Part shown: piece after piece, positions 1 through 6,193 of the stretch
Layout of the letters: each line of letters opens with the position of its first letter
Numbering within the stretch: the first letter of the stretch is position 1
Origin: Chloroflexota bacterium
Lineage (GTDB): Bacteria; Chloroflexota; Dehalococcoidia; UBA2979
NCBI GenBank assembly: GCA_009391845.1
Contig: QWJG01000020.1
Location: forward strand, 1 to 7,508
Direction: 5' to 3'
DNA: 7,508 nt
Made by a program: the position numbers and the translations under genes
Notes under the pieces: model-generated
Seen by the model: the letters and a program-made list of their open reading frames with translations, nothing else
Told to the model about the DNA's origin: nothing
Database searches by the model: none

Positions 1-1
1 G

Positions 2-409
2 GAGCCGCTCGTCGAGGCCTTCCGCGCCGCTGGACGCCACATCGGCCTCGGTTTCCAGATGATCGATGACGTCCTCGGGATCTGGGGCGATCCGGCTGTC
101 ACCGGCAAGCCGGTGGGTGACGATCTCCGATCGCGGAAAATGACATACCCAGTGATTACGGGCCTTTCCCAGCCGTCAGAAACCGGACGGCGACTTTCGG
201 CCCTGTACAACAAGCCCCCGCGTGCCGATGAAGACTTAGGGGAGATGACGACCCTCATCGAGGTTGCTGGCGGTCGCACCGCGACCGAAGAGCGCGCGAC
301 CGCGGAACGCGATCGCGCCGCCGCCATCCTCGAGGACGCCGGCATCGATCCCGTGGCGCTCGACCAACTCACCGCCTTCGCCGCTCAAGCGGTCGGGCGG
401 ATCAGCTAG
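2..409 (+). CDS. Polyprenyl (trans-isoprenyl) diphosphate synthase, C-terminal part
   Basis: The gene runs in from beyond the left edge, so only the last 135 residues are present; the frame is open from base 2 and stops at TAG 407-409. Such enzymes condense isopentenyl diphosphate with allylic diphosphates to make prenyl chains for quinones, carotenoids or lipid carriers. Visible is the second aspartate-rich region (GLGFQMIDDVLGIWGD, coded at about 44-91), followed by a KPVGDDLRSRK segment that matches the family pattern of a lysine, a Gly-x-Asp-Leu and paired basic residues. The motif reads DDVLG and not the textbook DDxxD; I recall this form from actinobacterial and related synthases, so it need not mean loss of activity. 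The first Asp-rich motif and the chain-length-determining region lie outside the window, so the product length (C15, C20 or longer) cannot be judged. Family assignment is firm; substrate is unknown. Confidence 0.9.
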   Translation, partial: EPLVEAFRAAGRHIGLGFQMIDDVLGIWGDPAVTGKPVGDDLRSRKMTYPVITGLSQPSETGRRLSALYNKPPRADEDLGEMTTLIEVAGGRTATEERATAERDRAAAILEDAGIDPVALDQLTAFAAQAVGRIS

Positions 410-443
410 CGCCGGACCGTTGGACGGATCACGGAGAGAGGCA

Positions 444-472
444 TTGCTCGTGCGGTCAACGCTGCCTATCAT
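444..472 (+). promoter_or_regulatory. Candidate sigma-70-type promoter for pgk
   Basis: TTGCTC (444-449) and TATCAT (467-472) are separated by exactly 17 bases. The -10 matches the consensus at five of six positions, the -35 at three. It lies in the 150-base gap after the prenyl synthase stop, in an AT-richer patch of otherwise GC-rich DNA, and would start transcription near 479, giving a leader of about 80 bases before pgk. It is predicted by eye only. Confidence 0.5.
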
Positions 473-513
473 CCCGCCCGCGCACGGTCGCAACCGCCTC
501 GCCACTTGCTCCC

Positions 514-535
514 CAGCATCAGGCCTTGAATGCTG
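514..535 (+). other. Small hairpin in the pgk leader
   Basis: CAGCATCA (514-521) pairs with TGA-A-TGCTG (527-535) with one bulged A at 530 and the five-base loop GGCCT. It ends ten bases before the pgk ribosome binding site. There is no T-run after it, so it is not a classical intrinsic terminator for the upstream gene. It could be a modest leader structure or chance. Confidence 0.35.
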
Positions 536-544
536 CTGCACGTC

Positions 545-550
545 GGGAGA
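545..550 (+). promoter_or_regulatory. Ribosome binding site of pgk
   Basis: GGGAGA lies nine bases before the ATG at 560. It decides the start: the in-frame ATG at 530 would add ten residues that do not resemble the N-terminus of the family, has no purine-rich site at proper distance, and would begin inside the leader hairpin. Confidence 0.6.
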
Positions 551-559
551 GCCGCGCGT

Positions 560-1744
560 ATGAAAAAGAAGACAATCCGCGATCTTGATTTGCGTGGAAA
601 ACGCGTCCTCCTGCGGGTCGACTACAACGTCCAGTTCATCGAGGACCGCATCCTTGATGATCACCGGCTCCGTGAATCCATCCCCACCATCTGGGCCCTC
701 CAGAGCGCCGGTGCACGCATCATTATCTGCTCCCACCGCGGTCGCCCCGGCGGTGAGGTGGTCGAGGAGCTGCGCAACGCCCCCGTCGCGGCACACCTCT
801 CGACCCTCCTCGAACAAGAAGTACGTTCGATCCCGGTTTGCATCGGCCCGCAGGCGAAAGCCGCCGTCGACGCGCTCGAACCCGGCGGCATCCTCCTCCT
901 CGAAAATCTCCGCTTCCACCCGGAAGAGGAGGACAACGACCCGGCCTTTGCTCGTGCGCTGGCTGATCTCGCCGATGTCTACGTCAGCGACGCCTTCGGC
1001 ACCGCCCACCGCGCGCACGCATCCGTCGTCGGCGTTCCCACCTTCATTCCCGGCGTCGCCGGGCTCCTCATGGAGCGCGAAGTTGACTACCTCACTCGCA
1101 TCACCGAGAACCCGCAACGGCCGTTCGGTCTGATCCTCGGCGGCGCAAAGGTCGCCGAGAAACTCGCCATCCTCGACTTCCTCTGCGATCGCGCCGATGT
1201 CATTTGCGTCGGTGGCGGCATCGCCAACACGTTCCTCATGGCGCAGGGCATCGATGTCGGTTCCTCGCTCGCCGAGCCCGAACGCATCGAAGACGCCTTC
1301 AACGTGATGCGCAAAGCCGCCAAGCGACCCGATCTCAAGCTCGTCCTCCCGCGCGACGTCGTCATCAGCGACGCCGCCGGCCAGACCGTCGACGCCGTCT
1401 CCGTCAATCTCATCCCGCCGGACTTCCGCATCCTCGATATCGGCCCCGACACCATCCAGGACTTCCGCGCCGCGCTCGCTCCCATGCGCACGATCGCCTG
1501 GAACGGACCGATGGGCCTCTTCGAACGCGAACCCTTCGATCGCGGTTCGATCGAGGTCGCCAGACTCCTCGCCGATCTCGATGACGCGATCACCGTCGTT
1601 GGCGGCGGCGAAACCGCCGCTGCCGTCGCCCGCGCCGGCGTCACCGATCGCATCTCCCACTGCTCCACCGGCGGCGGCGCTTCCCTCCAGCTCCTCGAAG
1701 GACGCAGCCTACCCGGCCTCGAGGCCCTGATCGACGCCGAGTGA
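560..1744 (+). CDS. pgk: Phosphoglycerate kinase
   Basis: Cytosolic glycolytic enzyme that moves the acyl phosphate of 1,3-bisphosphoglycerate to ADP, giving ATP and 3-phosphoglycerate, reversible in gluconeogenesis. The 394-residue length is typical. Signature segments appear in the right order: RVLLRVDYNVQ (16-25), SHRGRP (58-63), ENLRFHPEE (115-123), DAFGTAHRAHAS (144-155), GGAKVAEK (194-201), GGGIANTF (218-225), WNGPMGLFE (314-322), GGGET (348-352) and STGGGASLQLLEG (369-381). Both the 3-phosphoglycerate-binding N-lobe and the nucleotide-binding C-lobe are therefore complete. Small departures from common forms are Gln25 where VDFNVP has Pro, Arg60 in SHRGRP for SHLGRP, and Ser143 where the usual motif has NDAFGTAH; none is a catalytic arginine or lysine. 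The start at 560 follows a good ribosome binding site. It is probably the first gene of the operon, with the promoter at 444-472. Confidence 0.97.
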   Translation: MKKKTIRDLDLRGKRVLLRVDYNVQFIEDRILDDHRLRESIPTIWALQSAGARIIICSHRGRPGGEVVEELRNAPVAAHLSTLLEQEVRSIPVCIGPQAKAAVDALEPGGILLLENLRFHPEEEDNDPAFARALADLADVYVSDAFGTAHRAHASVVGVPTFIPGVAGLLMEREVDYLTRITENPQRPFGLILGGAKVAEKLAILDFLCDRADVICVGGGIANTFLMAQGIDVGSSLAEPERIEDAFNVMRKAAKRPDLKLVLPRDVVISDAAGQTVDAVSVNLIPPDFRILDIGPDTIQDFRAALAPMRTIAWNGPMGLFEREPFDRGSIEVARLLADLDDAITVVGGGETAAAVARAGVTDRISHCSTGGGASLQLLEGRSLPGLEALIDAE

Positions 1745-1781
1745 CCAACCTGTCGCACGACGCCCCCGACCGACCGCGCGA

Positions 1782-1796
1782 TAGCATGGGTGCATG
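1782..1796 (+). promoter_or_regulatory. Candidate leaderless promoter of the mutase-like gene
   Basis: TAGCAT (1782-1787) fits the TAnnnT -10 form and is followed by six bases and then the ATG at 1794, so transcription would begin at or next to the start codon. No Shine-Dalgarno sequence precedes the ATG. No clear -35 is seen. The same spacing occurs before dapF. Confidence 0.4.
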
Positions 1797-2567
1797 ACCA
1801 ACGACGTCGCTCAGACCCTCCTCCGTCCCGCCACCACGAAGTTCGTCGTCTACGTCTTCGATGGTCTCGGTGGTCTGCCCAACTCACGCGGCCGCACCGA
1901 ACTCGATGACGCCGACACCAAGTTCCTCGATCGCATGGCGGAGCTGGGCTCGCTCGGCCAGCTCATGCCCATCGCCCACGGCATCACGCCCGGGCCCGCC
2001 ACGGCTTTCCTCGCGCTCCTCGGCTATGACCCGCGCCAGACCCCGCTCACCGAAGGCGCAGAGTTCGAACCCTTCGCCGATCGATGGGGAATCCGCGCGA
2101 CCGTCGTCTCCAATTCGGAGATCCACGCCGCCCTCGCCCGCCGCGTCGGCATCGAGGTCATCGATGCTCCCAACGATCCGTCGGCCCTCGTCGCCGCGAT
2201 GGCCGATCGCTGGGCGGACTTCGATTGCTTCATCGTCCACTACAAGCCCGAACTGCCCGAGGGCAAGACACGCTTCAAGGCCAAGCGCGCCGCGATCGCC
2301 GACTTCGACCGCGCCGTGCCCGCGATCATGAAGCTCGCGCCGGATCTCCTCGTCGTCACCGGCGATCGCAGCTCCCCCGCCATCGAGGGCGCCGACACCT
2401 GGCACCCCGTGCCGCTCCTCATGACCGGGCACCGCACGCTCCCGGACGAGACCCACTACTTCTCCGAACTCGGCTGCGCGCGCGGTGTCCTCGGCACCAT
2501 TCGCTCCTGCGACGTGATGCGGCTCGCGCTCGCACACGCCGATCGCCTCGAGCCGTACGGACCCTGA
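1794..2567 (+). CDS. Shortened, degenerate phosphoglycerate-mutase-like protein (alkaline phosphatase superfamily)
   Basis: The 257-residue product resembles archaeal-type cofactor-independent phosphoglycerate mutase (ApgM, about 400 residues) at its N-terminal half-domain (FDGLGG 22-27, then GITPGPATAFLALLGYDP 63-80) and its C-terminal metalloenzyme part (VVSNSEI 104-110, VHYKP 148-152, VVTGD 187-191, WHPVPLLM 203-210). Two things are missing. The cap domain that normally sits between GYDP and VVS is reduced to roughly 20 residues. Most expected metal ligands are changed: the catalytic Ser of PGSDTAH is Pro68, the Asp and His of DEAGH are Leu154 and Lys158, the His of GDH is Arg192, and the His before the PVP segment is Asp201; only Asp23 and Asp191 remain. 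The reading frame is intact and codon use matches its neighbours, so it looks like a maintained gene, not a decaying one. Mutase activity is unlikely; a structural, regulatory or new binding role is possible. The location between pgk and tpiA fits a glycolytic connection. Family relation is likely; function is unknown. Confidence 0.8.
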   Translation: MTNDVAQTLLRPATTKFVVYVFDGLGGLPNSRGRTELDDADTKFLDRMAELGSLGQLMPIAHGITPGPATAFLALLGYDPRQTPLTEGAEFEPFADRWGIRATVVSNSEIHAALARRVGIEVIDAPNDPSALVAAMADRWADFDCFIVHYKPELPEGKTRFKAKRAAIADFDRAVPAIMKLAPDLLVVTGDRSSPAIEGADTWHPVPLLMTGHRTLPDETHYFSELGCARGVLGTIRSCDVMRLALAHADRLEPYGP

Positions 2568-2593
2568 GCCTTCCCGGATGGCTGGTATGAACC

Positions 2594-3379
2594 ATGGCTG
2601 ATCCCAACCGCATTCCGATCGTCGGCGGCAACTGGAAGATGCACGGCACCCGTGCGCACGCGCGCGAGCTCCTGCACGCCCTCCGCGCGGCCCTCGACGG
2701 CATCACCGACATCGAGGTCCTCGTCTGCCCGCCCGCCCCCTGGCTCACCGATGCCGCCGATGCACTCGCCGGCGGCACGCTCCAAATCGGCGCGCAGAAC
2801 GTCCACTGGGAGCGCGAAGGCGCCTTCACCGGCGAACAGAGCGCCGCCATGCTCGTCGGCACCGTCAGCCACGTCGTGGTCGGCCACTCCGAACGCCGTC
2901 ACCTCTTCGGCGAAACCGACGAGGAGACCAACCGCAAGTTCCGCTCCGTCATCGATGCCGGCATTTCGCCGGTCCTCGCCGTCGGCGAACTCCAGGCCGA
3001 ACGCGAAGCCGGCGCAACCCGCACCGTGCTTCACCGCCAGCTCCTCACCGCCTTCGACGGCCTGCGCGCCCTCCCCGTCGGCACCGTGATCGCCTACGAG
3101 CCCGTCTGGGCGATCGGGACCGGCCTCGCCGCCACCCCGCAGGCCGCTCAGGACGCCGCCGCCTCCATCCGTTCGATGGTCACCGACCGCTTCAGCGACG
3201 CCACCGGGTCGCTGATCCGCATCCAATACGGCGGCTCCGTCAACGCCGACAATGCCTCCGATCTCGCTGCCCAGCCCGACATCGATGGCGCGCTCGTCGG
3301 CGGCGCATCGCTCCACGCCGATGACTTCGCCGCCATCTGCGGCGCCTTCGCCCACGCCCACCGTCTCGCGGGAGCGTGA
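2594..3379 (+). CDS. tpiA: Triosephosphate isomerase
   Basis: Interconverts dihydroxyacetone phosphate and glyceraldehyde 3-phosphate in the cytosol, as a TIM barrel. The 261-residue length is usual for bacteria. Active-site residues are present: Asn13 and Lys15 in GGNWKM, His98 in VVVGHSERR (94-102), and Glu169 in YEPVWAIGTG (168-177), followed by the flexible loop-6 region. Phosphate-binding loops appear as YGGSV and, near the C-terminus, VGGASL. The GAFTGE segment (76-81) is also intact. Odd points: the almost universal Cys of VLCVGET is Ala129, and the following Thr is Leu133. The family tolerates change at this Cys, so activity is still expected. The ATG at 2594 puts GGNWK at the normal distance; ATGs at 2578 and 2587 are out of frame. 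No strong ribosome binding site is seen, and translation may depend on the gene 26 bases upstream. The stop overlaps the miaA start. Confidence 0.97.
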   Translation: MADPNRIPIVGGNWKMHGTRAHARELLHALRAALDGITDIEVLVCPPAPWLTDAADALAGGTLQIGAQNVHWEREGAFTGEQSAAMLVGTVSHVVVGHSERRHLFGETDEETNRKFRSVIDAGISPVLAVGELQAEREAGATRTVLHRQLLTAFDGLRALPVGTVIAYEPVWAIGTGLAATPQAAQDAAASIRSMVTDRFSDATGSLIRIQYGGSVNADNASDLAAQPDIDGALVGGASLHADDFAAICGAFAHAHRLAGA

Positions 3380-4350
3380 ACGCGCCCCAACGCGCTCCCG
3401 GAGATCTCGCCGCCGATCCGACACCGCACACCAACCCGCGCCACCTCATCGCGCTCTTCGGTGCCACCGCCTCCGGCAAGACCGCCGTCGCCGTCGATCT
3501 CGCCGCGCGCCTTCCGATCGAGGTCGTCTCCGCCGATTCCCGCCAGGTCCGCCGTGGCATGCGCATCGGCACCGCCGCCCCCACCCCCGAGGAGCAAGCG
3601 GCCGTCCCCCACCACCTCGTCGCGATCGTCGAACCCGATGCCCCCTGGACCGTCGCCGAATGGCTCGATCGCGCCCGCGCCGTCCTCGAGCGCATCTGGG
3701 CCCGCGGCGCCGTACCGCTCCTCGTCGCCGGCACCGGCCACTACGCCTGGTCCCTCCTCGAAGGCCGCTCCATCCCCCGCGTCGCCCCGAACCCGCGGCT
3801 CCGCGAAACCCTCGAGGAGATCGTCGCCACCCAGGGCGCATCCGCCCTCCACGCCCGCCTCGCCTGGCTCGATCCCGCATCGGCTGCCCGTATCGACACC
3901 GCCAACGCCCGCCGCGTCATCCGCGCCCTCGAAATCATCGACGCCACCGGCGGCCCCGTCCCACCGCTCCGCAACGAACCACCGGACTTCACCTGGAACG
4001 CCGTCGGCCTCCGCTGGCCACGCGAACAGCTCTACGCCCGCGCCGACGCCCGCGCCGAGACCATGTATGACTACGGCCTGATCGAGGAAACGCGCGCCCT
4101 CGTCCGTGCCCATGGCGACGCCTTCGACGCCCTCCGCTCCATCGGCTACACCGAGGCGCTGCGCGTCCTCACAGGCGAATGGACCCGCGACGAAGCCCTC
4201 GCCCGCACCCAAACCTCCACCCATCGCCTCATCCGGATGCAGGGCACCTGGTTCCGCGACGACGACCCCCGCATCGCCTGGACCGACGCACGCGACCCTG
4301 CCGCCGTACGCGCCGCAGTTGAGGGAGCCGCCACGCCCCCCGTACGATGA
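3376..4350 (+). CDS. miaA: tRNA dimethylallyltransferase
   Basis: Adds a dimethylallyl group from dimethylallyl diphosphate to N6 of A37, next to the anticodon, in tRNAs reading codons that begin with U. Motifs: P-loop GATASGKT (29-36); SADSRQVRRGMRIGT (52-66) with the catalytic Asp54; PHHL (78-81); VAGTGHY (117-123), where VGGTGLY is usual; RVIRALEI (180-187); IGYTEAL (256-262); and MQGTWFR (288-294) near the C-terminus. Length (324) is at the upper end of normal because of about 22 extra Pro/Ala-rich residues ahead of the first strand. The GTG at 3376 is the only plausible start: no ATG, GTG or TTG lies in frame between it and the P-loop. It overlaps the tpiA stop as GTGA, which suggests translational coupling. 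The GGGAG at 3370-3374 is only one base from the start, too close for a normal site. Arg59 replaces the usual Tyr of QVYRGM, and Ala68 the usual Lys of TAKPT. Assignment is sound. Confidence 0.93.
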   Translation: MNAPQRAPGDLAADPTPHTNPRHLIALFGATASGKTAVAVDLAARLPIEVVSADSRQVRRGMRIGTAAPTPEEQAAVPHHLVAIVEPDAPWTVAEWLDRARAVLERIWARGAVPLLVAGTGHYAWSLLEGRSIPRVAPNPRLRETLEEIVATQGASALHARLAWLDPASAARIDTANARRVIRALEIIDATGGPVPPLRNEPPDFTWNAVGLRWPREQLYARADARAETMYDYGLIEETRALVRAHGDAFDALRSIGYTEALRVLTGEWTRDEALARTQTSTHRLIRMQGTWFRDDDPRIAWTDARDPAAVRAAVEGAATPPVR

Positions 4351-4357
4351 GTCGATG
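4319..4357 (+). promoter_or_regulatory. Candidate leaderless promoter of dapF
   Basis: TTGAGG (4319-4324) and TACGAT (4343-4348) lie 18 bases apart inside the last codons of miaA. The -10 is followed by six bases and then the ATG at 4355, so the transcript would begin at the start codon. Four of six positions match consensus in each box. No Shine-Dalgarno sequence is present, as expected for a leaderless start, although coupling to miaA translation would also explain that. Confidence 0.45.
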
Positions 4358-5230
4358 ACCAAACTCGCCTTCTGGAAGATGCACGGCGCGGGAAACGATT
4401 TCCTCGTCGCCGAGCCGTCGCCCGAGCCCCCGCTCGACGACGCCGGTTGGGCGCGCCTCGCCATCGAGGCCTGCGACCGCCACAAGGGCGTTGGCGCGGA
4501 CGGCCTCATCCTCGTCTTGCCCTCGGACACCGCTGACCGCCGCATGCGCATCATCAACGCCGACGGCTCCGAGGCCGAGATGTGCGTGAACGGGATCCGC
4601 TGCTTCGTGAAGTACTGCCTCGACCGCCACCTCGTTGATTCTGCCGATGGCGCCATGACCGTCGAGACCCTCAGCGGCATCGTCCCCGTCCAGGCCACCC
4701 GCGACGCCGCCGGCCTCGTCGAGCGCGTCCGCCTCACCCTCGCCCCGCCGGACCTCAACCCCGCCGCCGTCGGCGTCCAGATCGAACAGGCCCCGCCCGT
4801 CACCGATCTCCCGATCACCGTCAGTGGCAACGGCGTCCAGGAAACCTTCCCCGTTACCCTCGTCTCCATGGGCAACCCGCACGCCGTCCGTTTCATCGAC
4901 GAAGCACCCGCCGACTACCCACTGCTCCAGGCCGGCCCGCTCGTCGAGCGTCACCCGATCTTCGCCAACCGCACCAACTACGAAGTCATCCGCGTCCGCG
5001 ATCGCGCCCACCTCGATATGCGCGTCTGGGAGCGCGGCGTGGGCGAAACTCAGGCCTGCGGATCGGGCGCGTGCGCCGCCGTCGTCGCCGCTCGTATCCG
5101 CGGCGTCGTCGACAATGAGGTTGACGTAACCGTTCCCGGTGGCACGCTACACATCGAATGGACGGGCGACGGCCCAATCAGTTTGTCCGGTCCAACGGCA
5201 CGAGTCTTCGAGGCGGTATGGGAACGATGA
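4355..5230 (+). CDS. dapF: Diaminopimelate epimerase
   Basis: Converts LL-diaminopimelate to meso-diaminopimelate, the precursor of lysine and of many cell walls, by a two-cysteine mechanism without a cofactor. The product has 291 residues, slightly longer than the common 270-280. Motifs: FWKMHGAGNDF (6-16), GVGADGLI (45-52), NADGSEAEMC (68-77) with catalytic Cys77, MGNPHAV (172-178), and RVWERGVGETQACGSGACA (223-241) with the second catalytic Cys235. The residue after Cys77 is Val78, where the family signature has Gly (CGN). The start at 4355 gives the normal N-terminus; a longer upstream open frame is only an extension through miaA in another frame. The start lies four bases past the miaA stop, and a promoter candidate overlaps it. 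The 3' end overlaps the GNAT gene by four bases. With dapL downstream it covers consecutive steps of the pathway. Confidence 0.96.
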   Translation: MTKLAFWKMHGAGNDFLVAEPSPEPPLDDAGWARLAIEACDRHKGVGADGLILVLPSDTADRRMRIINADGSEAEMCVNGIRCFVKYCLDRHLVDSADGAMTVETLSGIVPVQATRDAAGLVERVRLTLAPPDLNPAAVGVQIEQAPPVTDLPITVSGNGVQETFPVTLVSMGNPHAVRFIDEAPADYPLLQAGPLVERHPIFANRTNYEVIRVRDRAHLDMRVWERGVGETQACGSGACAAVVAARIRGVVDNEVDVTVPGGTLHIEWTGDGPISLSGPTARVFEAVWER

Positions 5231-6102
5231 CGCAATCCACGACCGATCGCGTGATGTTGATGCGAAACACCCCGATCAATGCCCGCGCCTGGGAGACCAT
5301 GGTCGCCACCCCCGGCGTCACCTCCATTACCTCCCCCGTTGGCGATCTCGCACTCGTCCCGGAGGAAGGCGAAATCGCCCTCCACTGGCAGTTCGAGAAC
5401 CTCGACTCCATGCGCCAGCACTTCCAGCCGATGTTCGACGAACTCCGCCCGGAGATCGCCGCCGCCGATGTCGACTTCGTCACCATGGACCTCGTCCAAG
5501 TACGCGAACGCGACTGGCTCAAGCCGCTCCTCAACGACGCCAGCTTCGAATTCTTCGCCGAGTGGCTCGACATGACCCACCCCGGCCTCGATCCCGAGTT
5601 CATCCCCGAGTTCCCTGAACACCTCAACATGCGCCGCGCCACCAACGACGACATCGAGCGCATGTTCGAGATCTGGCAGGCCGCATACGGTGAGCTCGCC
5701 CGCGCCGCCGGCACCTTCGATCACTTCGTCGAACTCCACACCTGGGCCGGCGTCCTCGAGGAAGGCGACGCCATCGTCGGCTTCGCCATCAACGGCCCCG
5801 TCGTCGCCGCCGAGGGCACCATCCTCGAGGTAGCCGTTGCTCCCGAGCACTGGGGCCACGGCTACGGCACGCTCCTGCTCCAGGCCGCCGCCTACCAGCT
5901 CACCACCCAGGACGCCCGCCGCGCCACCGTCCGTGTCCGTCCCGACATCAAGCCCTCACTCCGCGCCTGCACGGAGAACGGCTTCCGCCCCGGCCAGGGT
6001 GGCCTCGAATACCGCCGCACCACCGACGAGGAGCTGATCGCCAGCCGCCTCGCGGCGAAGCGCAAGGCCGGCGTGAAGGCTCGCTTCGGGAAGTGGCGCT
6101 AA
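5227..6102 (+). CDS. GNAT-family N-acetyltransferase, substrate unknown
   Basis: The 291-residue product has a GNAT fold in its C-terminal half (about 134-265): strand plus acetyl-CoA loop VAVAPEHWGHGYGTLLL (202-218), in which WGHGYG fits the Q/RxxGxG/A motif, then RVRPDIKPSLRACTENGF (236-253), matching the family's last helix and strand. The first 130 residues are acidic and unassigned; parts such as FVTMDLVQVRERDW (84-97) could be a decayed second GNAT fold, but this is a guess. The last 14 residues (278-291) contain seven Lys or Arg, giving a basic tail. The ATG at 5227 overlaps the dapF stop as ATGA, so coupled translation is likely. An in-frame ATG at 5218, with GAGG four bases before it, is an alternative adding three residues. 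The stop codon sits in the loop of a strong hairpin. The acceptor could be a small molecule or a protein; nothing in the sequence decides. Confidence 0.82.
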   Translation: MTQSTTDRVMLMRNTPINARAWETMVATPGVTSITSPVGDLALVPEEGEIALHWQFENLDSMRQHFQPMFDELRPEIAAADVDFVTMDLVQVRERDWLKPLLNDASFEFFAEWLDMTHPGLDPEFIPEFPEHLNMRRATNDDIERMFEIWQAAYGELARAAGTFDHFVELHTWAGVLEEGDAIVGFAINGPVVAAEGTILEVAVAPEHWGHGYGTLLLQAAAYQLTTQDARRATVRVRPDIKPSLRACTENGFRPGQGGLEYRRTTDEELIASRLAAKRKAGVKARFGKWR

Positions 6103-6116
6103 CCGCGCCACCTCCC
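6088..6116 (+). terminator. Strong hairpin over the GNAT stop codon, possible terminator
   Basis: GGGAAGTGGCGC (6088-6099) pairs with GCGCCACCTCCC (6105-6116), 11 of 12 pairs correct with one A-C mismatch (6092/6112). The five-base loop TAACC holds the stop codon. No T-run follows, so it would be a tailless terminator or an mRNA 3'-end stabiliser. It falls at the expected end of the operon, just before a 145-base non-coding leader. Confidence 0.5.
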
Positions 6117-6154
6117 ACGCCCAGCCAGCGCGCCCACCCCGCGGAGCGAGTCCG

Positions 6155-6193
6155 CCTCGGAGCCACCCCGTCGCTCGCCTGCAACCTCCGAGG
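6155..6193 (+). repeat. Perfect 8-base inverted repeat in the dapL leader
   Basis: CCTCGGAG (6155-6162) and CTCCGAGG (6186-6193) are exact reverse complements around 23 bases. A second, smaller stem, GCGGA (6141-6145) with TCCGC (6151-6155), abuts it on the left. The stems could form a leader RNA structure or a protein-binding site; they match no riboswitch class that I recognise. Confidence 0.4.

Noticed and set aside
264..563. Plus-strand open frame of 99 codons crossing the gap before pgk
   Set aside because: It overlaps the end of the prenyl synthase in another frame, is Pro/Ser/Arg-rich, has no ribosome binding site, and its end overlaps the pgk start.
236..1660. Minus-strand open frame (474 codons) opposite pgk
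   Set aside because: Pgk on the plus strand has complete family motifs through this span; the antisense product has none and shows the same biased composition.
2578..2600. ATGGCTG repeated at 2578 and 2594 before and at the tpiA start
   Set aside because: A 7-base repeat is easily chance, and the first ATG is out of frame with tpiA.
4106..4354. Upstream extension of the dapF frame through miaA
   Set aside because: The residues before 4355 are Pro/Ser/Ala-rich shadow translation of miaA; the DapF N-terminal motif starts right after the ATG at 4355.
3148..4896. Long minus-strand open frame (582 codons) opposite tpiA, miaA and dapF
   Set aside because: It is a shadow of the plus-strand genes: codons ending in C leave few stops on the opposite strand, and the translation is low-complexity Gly/Ala/Asp/Arg with no family motif.
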